Origin: Pseudomonadota bacterium
GTDB lineage: Bacteria > Pseudomonadota > Gammaproteobacteria > Burkholderiales > Thiobacillaceae
DNA: 5,655 nucleotides
Reading direction: 5' to 3'
NCBI GenBank assembly: GCA_021780975.1
Contig: JAJXXS010000084.1
Span: 1-5,655, forward strand
The notes under the pieces were generated by a model. The model did no database searches, had not been told where the DNA came from, and was given only the letters and a program-made list of their open reading frames with translations. The translations under genes and the position numbers were made by a program. Position 1 is the first letter of the stretch. Each line of letters starts with the position of its first letter. This document shows positions 1-5,342 of this stretch, one piece after another.

Positions 1-91
1 CGCGCTCGCCACGACCGCTCTGCTCCACCACCATGGGCACCAGCCCAAGACCCTGCGGCTCCCAGTTCTCGCCCACTCTTCCCACTCTCAT
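1..91 (-). CDS. clpP: ATP-dependent Clp protease proteolytic subunit ClpP (N-terminal fragment, cut by window edge)
   Basis: Only the first 30 codons are present; the gene continues beyond base 1. Reading from the ATG at 91-89, residues 16-30 give GLVPMVVEQSGRGER, which closely matches the start of mature ClpP (E. coli has ALVPMVIEQTSRGER). ClpP is the serine peptidase that forms a tetradecameric barrel and degrades proteins unfolded by ClpX or ClpA. The catalytic Ser/His/Asp lie outside the window. The preceding 15 or so residues would be a propeptide-like leader. The exact start is uncertain: an in-frame GTG directly precedes the chosen ATG, another ATG lies at 34-32, and no clear Shine-Dalgarno picks between them. 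It begins 45 bases after the SIR2-like gene with no obvious terminator between, so it is probably in the same transcript. The family call rests on a short but distinctive match. Confidence 0.82.
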   Translation of the reverse strand, partial: MRVGRVGENWEPQGLGLVPMVVEQSGRGER

Positions 92-136
92 CACCCGCGT
101 CCCATCAACTCGTCAAAGGCTGTTGCCGCAAGCCCC

Positions 137-985
137 TTACGCGGCCTGCAGTGCAGGTCCCCCGGCGGCAGCCGTGAGGGCGGCGACGAAACCGTCCAAC
201 GGCATATCCACGCGCCGGATGTTCTGCTCCTCCAGAAAACGCCGCTCGTTGCGGCTGAGTTCGCCGGGAATGACGGCCCAATGCTGGTCAGAGGACCGCT
301 TCATGATCTGGCGGGCGAAGGTGCGCTCGAGTTGATTCCTGAACCGGCAACCAAGGAACAGAAAATGGCGGCCCGCGCGAAGTTTCTGCACCACCGCGGG
401 AATGGGTGTTTGGATGTCGATTTCGGTGAGCACTTCCACATAGTCGGAATCGGAAACCAGGTAGTTGCGGGCCGGGCTCACGCTGCCCAGAGGCTGGTAC
501 AACAGCGTGCGCCAAGCAAGCGCTTCCTCTTCCGTAGCAGGCCTGCCGTCGGAATCGTACCAGCCGCTCCACTGACCGAAATGCTCCGCCTGGGAGAGTC
601 CTTGAACCATGCCCCAGCCTGCGCGCGCCGCAAGTGCAGTCTGCATGGTGTTGTCAAACCACGCGCTCACGAGCAGGGCAAGATTTTCCTGTTGCGCGAG
701 GAACGCATGCAGGCCGGAAGGCGTCACGCTCGGCTCGAATGCTTCGTCCAGCAGCTTGGTCACCGTCTTGCGGTGCTTGAAATTCTCTATGAACTGCGCG
801 GCCGCCGTCAGCTGTTTGCGCACCTTGAAAGGCACCGACACCTTGGCAGTGAGTCGTTCGGCCAGGGCTTCCGCCGAGGCCGGCACGGGGCTTCCACCCG
901 GCACGAGGTCCAGCACGCCGGGCCCCAGGTAAGGAATGACCCGCCCCTGGCTTAGGGCACCGGCGATGCTTGCGATTGAATTCAT
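137..985 (-). CDS. SIR2-like domain protein with apparently degenerate active site, nif-associated
   Basis: This 282-residue protein has the layout of the SIR2_2 / SIR2-like NAD-binding fold. Residues 16-24 (VIPYLGPGV) sit where the family has its N-terminal glycine-rich GAG-type loop. Residues 107-114 (SAWFDNTM) align with the usual TTNYDDLL-type motif. Residues 164-168 (QPLGS) align with the LHGS motif, followed by a D-Y-V-E-V-L segment. Residues 208-215 (FLFLGCRF) match the conserved C-terminal hydrophobic strand before a helix. The asparagine and histidine used in NAD cleavage appear replaced by Trp109 and Leu166, so activity is doubtful. No signal peptide or membrane segment is seen. I chose the ATG at 985 because GAGGAG lies just upstream; an in-frame GTG at 1003 has no such site. 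It starts 18 bases after the ferredoxin stop. The fold is fairly likely; the role is unknown. Confidence 0.75.
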   Translation of the reverse strand: MNSIASIAGALSQGRVIPYLGPGVLDLVPGGSPVPASAEALAERLTAKVSVPFKVRKQLTAAAQFIENFKHRKTVTKLLDEAFEPSVTPSGLHAFLAQQENLALLVSAWFDNTMQTALAARAGWGMVQGLSQAEHFGQWSGWYDSDGRPATEEEALAWRTLLYQPLGSVSPARNYLVSDSDYVEVLTEIDIQTPIPAVVQKLRAGRHFLFLGCRFRNQLERTFARQIMKRSSDQHWAVIPGELSRNERRFLEEQNIRRVDMPLDGFVAALTAAAGGPALQAA

Positions 986-989
986 GGCG

Positions 990-995
990 CTCCTC
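990..995 (-). promoter_or_regulatory. Ribosome binding site of the SIR2-like gene
   Basis: The minus strand reads GAGGAG four bases before the ATG at 985. It decides the start in favour of that ATG rather than the GTG at 1003, which lies upstream of this site. Confidence 0.65.
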
Positions 996-1003
996 TTTTC
1001 CAC

Positions 1004-1309
1004 TCAGCGGCCCGAGTTGAAGCCGAGCAATTCGATGGTGACATCTTCGGTGCCAAGAATCGCCTGGCAGGCGAGCCTGGACTTGGAGCCGACGCCGACG
1101 ATGCTGTCCAGCTTTTCGTTTTCGACGCGCTGCACCTTGGACAGGCTCTTGCGGCCCTCCTGCACGAAGATGTGGCAGGAGCCGCATTCGGACTTGCCTT
1201 CGCATTTGTGGGCAATACTCTCGCCCGCGGCTAGCAGCGCCGACAGCAAACTGGTTCCGGCGGCTGCCTCGATGCTTTTGCCGGAAGGAGTGAGGGTGAT
1301 CATGGGCAT
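1004..1309 (-). CDS. 2Fe-2S ferredoxin (adrenodoxin-type), nif-associated
   Basis: A 101-residue soluble electron carrier. Four cysteines follow the adrenodoxin/Isc-ferredoxin pattern: Cys36, Cys42 and Cys45 (C-x5-C-x2-C) and Cys81 after a 35-residue spacer. They lie in the contexts HKCEGKSECGSCH and LACQAIL, and would ligate one [2Fe-2S] cluster. An N-terminal beta-grasp start (MPMITLTPSGKSIEAAAGTSL) precedes them, and the length is normal for the family. In nif clusters such ferredoxins are candidates to donate electrons to nitrogenase or to metallocluster assembly; which of these applies is not shown by sequence. The first ATG (1309) is preceded by GGAG nine bases upstream. A second ATG two codons later is possible. 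It lies 60 bases after the 71-residue unknown gene and 18 bases before the SIR2-like gene. Confidence 0.93.
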   Translation of the reverse strand: MPMITLTPSGKSIEAAAGTSLLSALLAAGESIAHKCEGKSECGSCHIFVQEGRKSLSKVQRVENEKLDSIVGVGSKSRLACQAILGTEDVTIELLGFNSGR

Positions 1310-1369
1310 GGGAACAATCTCCAGAGCGTCAAAAAAAGGTCGTGAATCACGCGGATGCAGGCATGGTCT

Positions 1370-1585
1370 TCAGGCAGGGCAGGCGGTCTGCAACTTGTCC
1401 AGTTGATCCGCCGGCACCTTGAATACGCCACGCCCGCCGGAGAGTGCCTGATAGCAATCCGCGGTGTTCCGGGTAAGAAAATTGAACCATTGCTGCGGGC
1501 CGGTGGCCTCCGGTTTGGAGCTGATCGAAACCACCGTGCCGTCGGGGGCAAACGTGACGTGTATGAGGATGGCGGAGGTGTCCAT
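1370..1585 (-). CDS. Small conserved-looking protein of unknown function (71 aa)
   Basis: I do not recognise a named family. The protein begins with a probable beta hairpin (residues 7-21, LIHVTFAPDGTVVSI). A central aromatic/helical stretch follows (QQWFNFLTRNTADCYQAL, residues 31-48), then a glycine-rich turn (SGGRGVF, 49-55) and a short terminal helix. Cysteines are at 44 and 69. It has no signal peptide or membrane segment. The evidence that it is real is its position between two nif-associated genes on the same strand and an AAGGAAG-type ribosome site just before the ATG. It starts 27 bases after the DegT-like stop. Its product is presumably cytoplasmic; a small accessory or cofactor-binding role would be guesswork. 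Confidence 0.7.
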   Translation of the reverse strand: MDTSAILIHVTFAPDGTVVSISSKPEATGPQQWFNFLTRNTADCYQALSGGRGVFKVPADQLDKLQTACPA

Positions 1586-1612
1586 GGTCTTCCTTTCTTG
1601 TCGAATGGGCAG

Positions 1613-2767
1613 TTACAAATAGATGGCCGAACCGGCCCCCACATTGACGGAGGCATCCTTCGCCGTCTCGACGATGAACCCGACCTCGTCTTCTTCGAGA
1701 TGCGCGTGGAAAGGCAGGGCGATGGCCCGGTCGGAGATCTTTTCCGCGACCAGGAAATCGGTTTTCTTGTAGCCGTACTGCTGTTGGTAGTGGTACTGGA
1801 GGTGCAGAGGCTGGCAATAGGCCGCCGCCTCCACCGCATGCTGCTTCATGTCGCTGAGAATGGCGTCGCGGCTGCTCTTGCTGAAGCGTGTGCCGAGATG
1901 CACGAGATAGAGGAACCAGTGCACCTCATCCACCTCCGGCGCGATGTAGGGCGGCTTGATGCCCTCGAACGTCATGATGTGGTCGAGGTAGAATTTTTCC
2001 ACTCTCTTGCGCTTGAGCAGGATCTGACCCAACTGCTCCAGTTGAGAAAATCCCAGCGCCGCGGTCAGCTCGCTCATGCAGCCCTGGATAGGCGGGTAGG
2101 CCGTAATAGGTGCGGCGAAGCGATCCTCCGGCTTGCGGTTGCGCATATAGCGCAGGCGGCGCGCGATCTCCACGTCGTCGGTGATGATCATGCCGCCCTC
2201 GCCACAAGTAAGGGGACCGGGCTGGGAGAAATCGAAGAAGGCGCAATCGCCGAAGCTGCCCACCAACTGACCCTGGTAGCGCGAACCGACCGCCTCGCTG
2301 GAGTCCTCCAGGAGCAGCAATCCGTGCTTTTTCGCCAGTTCCTGCAAAGGGCGCCAGTGCGCGGGATGGCCGTTGCTGTTGCCGGCCAGAATGGCACGCG
2401 TGCGCGAGGTGATTTTTTCCTCGGCCTTGCCGGGAGACAGGGTGACCGTCCAGTAGTCGATGTCCGCCAGCACGGGCTTGGCACCGGCCAGGGTGATGGC
2501 ATGGGCGATCTGATGCCAGGCCAGCGGCGATACGATGACCTCGTCGCCCGCGCCGACGCCATAGGCCCGCAAGGTCAGCCACAGGCCCACGGTGGCGCTG
2601 GGCACGGCGACACCGTAGTTGCGGCCCAGATATTGCGCGAAGCTGTTCTCGAACAGTTCGACCACCGGCCCCTGGCTCAAGCGCGGCGTTCGGAGCACAT
2701 CCTCCAGAGCCGCCAGCTCGTTGAGGGTGATGTCGGGATCGGAGAGAAAGATGGTGTCGGGATTCAT
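1613..2767 (-). CDS. DegT/DnrJ/EryC1/StrS-fold protein lacking the PLP-binding lysine
   Basis: This 384-residue protein is full length for the sugar-aminotransferase (aspartate aminotransferase fold type I) family. Family landmarks are clear: the TVGLWLTLRAYGVGAGDEVI segment (residues 59-78) with PLAWHQIAHAITLAGAKPVLAD after it, the EDSSEAVGS segment (154-162) with Asp155 in the place that contacts the PLP pyridine nitrogen, and the GEGGMIITDD segment (189-198). The family normally has S-F-H-x-x-K-x-L-T before GEGG. Here residues 179-187 read DFSQPGPLT, placing Gly184 at the lysine position. A Schiff base with PLP is therefore not expected at that site, so an ordinary transaminase reaction is unlikely. 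The start ATG overlaps the upstream stop codon as ATGA, which suggests translational coupling. The substrate is unknown; a binding, scaffold or altered-chemistry role in nitrogen fixation is inference from context. Confidence 0.9.
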   Translation of the reverse strand: MNPDTIFLSDPDITLNELAALEDVLRTPRLSQGPVVELFENSFAQYLGRNYGVAVPSATVGLWLTLRAYGVGAGDEVIVSPLAWHQIAHAITLAGAKPVLADIDYWTVTLSPGKAEEKITSRTRAILAGNSNGHPAHWRPLQELAKKHGLLLLEDSSEAVGSRYQGQLVGSFGDCAFFDFSQPGPLTCGEGGMIITDDVEIARRLRYMRNRKPEDRFAAPITAYPPIQGCMSELTAALGFSQLEQLGQILLKRKRVEKFYLDHIMTFEGIKPPYIAPEVDEVHWFLYLVHLGTRFSKSSRDAILSDMKQHAVEAAAYCQPLHLQYHYQQQYGYKKTDFLVAEKISDRAIALPFHAHLEEDEVGFIVETAKDASVNVGAGSAIYL

Positions 2768-3033
2768 GCGGCCTCCGATCGTTCTGCCAGGATCACGCCA
2801 GTCGCCTCGACCGGGCTGTCGGTCAGGCGCCAGCAATGCCCGCTCCCGTCCACCAGGTATAGGTCGAAGCTGCCATAGCGGCGATAGGGATCCTCGCCGC
2901 TCATGTCGGCGGCGTCGCAGCAGCTGAAGCTGATGCCCGGGTAGCGGCTGCGCAGGGCCGCGGCGCCGCGCCGCAGCGAGGAGGTGTCGCCCAGTTCCGC
3001 GGCCAGGTCTTCCAGCAGGGTGGCGTCGAGCAT
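2764..3033 (-). CDS. Small nif-associated protein resembling DUF6129
   Basis: An 89-residue soluble protein of unknown function. The pattern is a helical N-terminus with L-x-x-L-A-A and L-R-x-x-Y-P-G (residues 7-32), a vicinal Cys38-Cys39 pair (FSCCDAAD), then the sequence FDLYLVDGSGHCWRLTDSP (56-74), and an EATGVILAE end. From memory this resembles the DUF6129 family found beside nifT in diazotrophs, but I could not check it. It lies three bases after the nifT stop, with GGAG upstream of the ATG. Its stop overlaps the next start by four bases. No biochemical role can be assigned. Confidence 0.75.
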   Translation of the reverse strand: MLDATLLEDLAAELGDTSSLRRGAAALRSRYPGISFSCCDAADMSGEDPYRRYGSFDLYLVDGSGHCWRLTDSPVEATGVILAERSEAA

Positions 3034-3036
3034 GGC

Positions 3037-3246
3037 TCACTCCGCGCCGAGGCGGCGCGCCTCCACGGTGATGGGCAACGCCGTGTCCGCCGCCAAGTCG
3101 GGGAGTTCCAGGCGCCAGCCATTGGCCAGCGTGATGATCCCGCCCCACATGGCGTCCTTCTCCATGGTGACGACGGGTTCTTCTAGATCCTTCTTCGGCA
3201 CGTAGGCGGAAATTCCGGAAGCAGTCTTGCGCAGCATCACTTTCAT
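3037..3246 (-). CDS. nifT: NifT/FixU family protein
   Basis: A 69-residue protein with the family pattern: an N-terminal KVMLRKT strand, the segment YVPKKDLEEPVVTMEKD (residues 15-31), WGGIITLANGWRLELPDL (34-51), and the end LPITVEARRL (58-67). Length matches NifT (about 70 residues). NifT is a small nif gene product often encoded beside nifHDK or other nif genes. Its function is unresolved, and mutants in studied diazotrophs generally show little or no effect. Here it sits between nifS and the DUF6129-like gene rather than after nifK. It begins 24 bases after the nifS stop, with only a weak upstream purine stretch (GGTAACTGAAG). Confidence 0.93.
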   Translation of the reverse strand: MKVMLRKTASGISAYVPKKDLEEPVVTMEKDAMWGGIITLANGWRLELPDLAADTALPITVEARRLGAE

Positions 3247-3270
3247 CTTCAGTTACCCAGGGTCAGAATC

Positions 3271-4419
3271 TCATGCCGCCACGCCAGCCAGTTCGCCGAT
3301 GATGGCCGGCAACACTTCCAGCACCCGGTCGATCTTGGCCTCCGTGGTGTCGTGGCTGAGCGAAAAACGCACGGTGGACAGTGCGGCCTCGGGCGTGAGG
3401 CCCATGGCCAGCAGCACATGCGACGGCTCCATCGCCCCGGCCGCGCAGGCGGCCCCCTGAGAGGCGAAAATGCGCTCGCGCTCCAGACGCTGCAGGATGA
3501 GCTCGGCAGGAACGCCGCCAAAACAAATGCTGCTGGTATTGGGTAGCCTCGGCGCATTGGCGCCGTTCACCCTGGCGAAGGGAACGCGTGCCAGCACGCC
3601 AGCTTCGAGACGGTTGCGCAAGGCTGTGATGCGGGCAGCCGACGATGCCAGTTCTCCGGCGGCCAGTTCGCAGGCCACACCGCAGCCGACGATGCCCGGG
3701 ACATTCTCGGTGCCGCCCCGACGGTGGCGCTCCTGGTGGCCGAACAGCAGGGGCGGCAGCTTGAGCCCCTTCCTGATGAACAAGGCGCCCACCCCCAGGG
3801 GACCATGGAATTTGTGGGCGGCCAGACTCAGCATATCCACCGGCGCCGACGCGATGTTTACCGGAACCTTGCCCACTGCCTGCACGGCGTCGCTATGGAA
3901 CAGGATGCCCCGGGCCCGGGCCAGCGCAGCGGCCTGTTCGACCGGCTGCAGCACTCCGGTTTCGTTGTTTGCCCACATGAGGCTGACGAGCGCAGTGTCC
4001 TCGTTCAGGGCTGCCTGCAGTTGCGACAGGCTGATGCAGCCGCTGGCGTCGACCGGCAACACCGTCAAGCGCACCCCACGGCTCTCCAGGTGGCGTGCCA
4101 GCATCAGCACCGACGGATGCTCCACGGCACTGACCACCAGGTGGCGCCGCTCGGGCTGCAGCGCGAGCGCCCCCCGTATGGCCATGTGATTGGCCTCGGT
4201 GGCTCCCGAGGTGAACACGACCTCCGCCACCTGCGCGCCCAACAGGCGGGCCACCTGGGCGCGCGCCTCGTTCACCAGTTGGCGAGCTTGGTCGCCGAAA
4301 CCGTGCTTGCTGGAAGGATTGCCGTAGCTTTCACGCATGCAGGCATAGACCGCCTCGATGCACTCTGCGTAGGGCCGCGTGGTGGCGTTGTTGTCGAGGT
4401 AGATATGTGGAGCGTTCAT
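3271..4419 (-). CDS. nifS: Cysteine desulfurase NifS
   Basis: A 382-residue PLP-dependent enzyme that removes sulfur from L-cysteine, giving alanine and a protein-bound persulfide for Fe-S and nitrogenase metallocluster assembly. The N-terminus IYLDNNATTRP (6-16) is typical. Visible catalytic features are His101 (AVEHPSV), the NNETG loop (151-155), Asp177/Gln180 in SDAVQ, the PLP Schiff-base Lys203 in LAAHKFHGPLG, and the persulfide Cys325 in GAACAAGAMEPSHVL. The C-terminal half keeps RGGTENVPGI (234-243). Length and active-site spacing agree with Azotobacter NifS, where the catalytic cysteine is also residue 325. The ATG overlaps the previous stop as ATGA and no strong Shine-Dalgarno is seen, so translation probably depends on coupling. 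An upstream in-frame ATG at 4536 lies inside the preceding gene and is rejected. A housekeeping IscS is less likely given the nif neighbours. Confidence 0.95.
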   Translation of the reverse strand: MNAPHIYLDNNATTRPYAECIEAVYACMRESYGNPSSKHGFGDQARQLVNEARAQVARLLGAQVAEVVFTSGATEANHMAIRGALALQPERRHLVVSAVEHPSVLMLARHLESRGVRLTVLPVDASGCISLSQLQAALNEDTALVSLMWANNETGVLQPVEQAAALARARGILFHSDAVQAVGKVPVNIASAPVDMLSLAAHKFHGPLGVGALFIRKGLKLPPLLFGHQERHRRGGTENVPGIVGCGVACELAAGELASSAARITALRNRLEAGVLARVPFARVNGANAPRLPNTSSICFGGVPAELILQRLERERIFASQGAACAAGAMEPSHVLLAMGLTPEAALSTVRFSLSHDTTEAKIDRVLEVLPAIIGELAGVAA

Positions 4420-4778
4420 TGCCAAAATACCCGTTGCGGATCCTCGTTCAGGGTTTCGAGCAGCCGGGACAGGCTGGAAAATTCGCCGTGCAGCATCCAT
4501 AAACCCTCGTCGTGGTTCTTGCGGTACAAGAACCAATACCCGCTGGCCTCCACGAACTCGATGCGCGCCACATCGACCACGCCGCCCGTCGGGTCCACAT
4601 TGCGCGAGCAGCAGGGGCTGATGATGCGGTAGCCCCTTTCCGCCGGCTGCACTTGGGGAATGACATAGCGATAGCGTTTGCGCGCCTGTAGCGCCTTTTC
4701 GATGCGCTTCTGGTCCACCTCATTGGGGTGGAGCCTGGCGGTGACGCGGGGAACGGATGGGTTGAGCGCAGCGATCAT
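4416..4778 (-). CDS. Protein of unknown function resembling DUF3024
   Basis: A 120-residue protein. A helical region (residues 17-34, with H-P-N-E-V-D-Q-K-R-I-E-K-A-L) leads to GYRIISPCCSRNVDP (49-63), which has a vicinal Cys56-Cys57 pair. Then come VVDVARIEF (67-75) and an aromatic stretch GYWFLYRKNHDEGLWML (80-96). It ends with LLETLNEDPQRVFWQ. The layout, especially the final E-D-P-x-x-V-F-W, resembles DUF3024-type proteins as I recall them; this is unverified. The start MIAALNPS (ATG at 4778) follows the second nifZ by 14 bases; longer in-frame starts would run across that gene. Its stop overlaps nifS. A role in nitrogen fixation is inferred only from the neighbours. Confidence 0.82.
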   Translation of the reverse strand: MIAALNPSVPRVTARLHPNEVDQKRIEKALQARKRYRYVIPQVQPAERGYRIISPCCSRNVDPTGGVVDVARIEFVEASGYWFLYRKNHDEGLWMLHGEFSSLSRLLETLNEDPQRVFWQ

Positions 4779-4792
4779 GATTCCGTGCCGCC

Positions 4793-5029
4793 TTACAAGG
4801 GGAAGATTTCCTCTTCCAGGCAACCCACCACACGGCCGGTGAATTCCACCAGGTAGACGGGCAGATTGGCTTCCTGATGACTGCCGACCTGGACGATTTC
4901 GCCCTGGCTGCCCTCCGCCACCAGCAGCGCATCCTCTGCCTGGTCCGGATAGCTGCCGTCGTTGAAGAGATCGACCATGGCCTTGACCCGCTGGCCCCAT
5001 TCATACTTAGGCAACCTCGGCTCGAACAT
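4793..5029 (-). CDS. nifZ: NifZ-domain protein (second, short copy)
   Basis: A 78-residue protein beginning MFEPRLPKYEWGQRVKAMVDL. It carries the NifZ signatures: a P-x-Y-x-W-G-x-R-V opening, F-N-D-G-S-Y-P (27-33), LLVAEGSQGEIVQVG, then a V-Y-L-V-E-F strand and RVVGCLEEEIFPL at the end. NifZ assists maturation of the nitrogenase MoFe protein, specifically formation of its second P-cluster in Azotobacter. This copy is shorter than classical NifZ (roughly 150 residues) and differs clearly from its upstream neighbour, so the two may be specialised. The ATG at 5029 is chosen because GGGGAGG lies six bases before it; ATGs at 5035 and 5053 fit worse. It overlaps the upstream nifZ by 23 bases. Confidence 0.87.
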   Translation of the reverse strand: MFEPRLPKYEWGQRVKAMVDLFNDGSYPDQAEDALLVAEGSQGEIVQVGSHQEANLPVYLVEFTGRVVGCLEEEIFPL

Positions 5030-5330
5030 GAGCATCCTCCCCGCTTTCTGCAATGGCTTCCGTATACGATTCCAGTTCCTTGGCCCTCATGCCGACCCGA
5101 TAGCCGTAGGCCACGAAGTCGATGCCATAGATGTAAAACTGCTGCAGGAAGGTGCCGATGCTTGTGACGTAGCCGACGTCCCCTTTCTTCACCAGAATTT
5201 CGCCGATGTCCTTGCCTGGAAACGTGCCGTCGTTGCGCACGGTCTTGCGCGAACGCACTTTGTCGCCGTAGTTGAATCTCGGCGGATCGTTGAGTTCGAC
5301 CACGTCACTGTCGCGCGCGATTTTTGCCAT
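5007..5330 (-). CDS. nifZ: NifZ-domain protein (first copy)
   Basis: A 107-residue protein. After a short N-terminus the NifZ core begins with PPRFNYGDKVRSRKTVRNDG (16-35). It continues with TFPGKDIGEILVKKGDVGYV (36-55), IGTFLQQFYIYGIDF (58-72), and YRVGMRAKELE in place of the usual R-V-V-G-x-R-x-x-E-L-E end. The ND-G-T-F-P-G and G-x-V-G-Y-V motifs are diagnostic of the family. NifZ is a chaperone-like factor for P-cluster assembly in the nitrogenase MoFe protein. A strong AAGGAAGAGG ribosome site precedes the ATG, 12 bases after the LRV stop. The tail after residue 88 (YTEAIAESGEDAHVRAEVA) is not part of the recognisable domain. Confidence 0.92.
   Translation of the reverse strand: MAKIARDSDVVELNDPPRFNYGDKVRSRKTVRNDGTFPGKDIGEILVKKGDVGYVTSIGTFLQQFYIYGIDFVAYGYRVGMRAKELESYTEAIAESGEDAHVRAEVA
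5036..5042 (-). promoter_or_regulatory. Ribosome binding site of the second nifZ
   Basis: The minus strand reads GGGGAGG immediately before the ATG at 5035 and six bases before the ATG at 5029. Spacing favours the latter as the true start. The site lies inside the 3' end of the upstream nifZ. Confidence 0.65.
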
Positions 5331-5342
5331 GACCTCTTCCTT

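Noticed and set aside
92..136. Short inverted repeat (GGCT...AGCC around TTGCGGCAA) between the SIR2-like gene and clpP
   Set aside because: The stem is four pairs and only three T residues follow, so it is not a terminator. No promoter motif is visible in the gap either.
654..1205. Minus-strand open frame of 183 codons overlapping the ferredoxin and SIR2-like genes
   Set aside because: It is out of frame with two recognisable proteins and has low-complexity R/A/G composition.
1331..1351. Possible intrinsic terminator on the minus strand between the 71-residue gene and the ferredoxin gene: CGTG-ATT-CACG followed by a seven-T run
   Set aside because: The stem is only four base pairs with a three-base loop and does not extend. 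It is too weak to call without expression data, though partial attenuation in this 60-base gap is possible.
1310..1369. Possible sigma-54/NifA promoter ahead of the ferredoxin gene
   Set aside because: The minus strand here has no TGGC-N-TTGC element, and I saw no TGT-N10-ACA NifA site in the gap.
1355..2878. Long plus-strand open frame of 507 codons
   Set aside because: It is antisense to the DegT-fold, DUF6129-like and 71-residue genes, is rich in R/H/A/G as expected for a shadow frame in high-G+C DNA, and shows no family motifs.
3724..4632. Plus-strand open frame of 302 codons opposite nifS
   Set aside because: It is a shadow of nifS and the DUF3024-like gene; the minus-strand proteins carry clear motifs while this frame has none.
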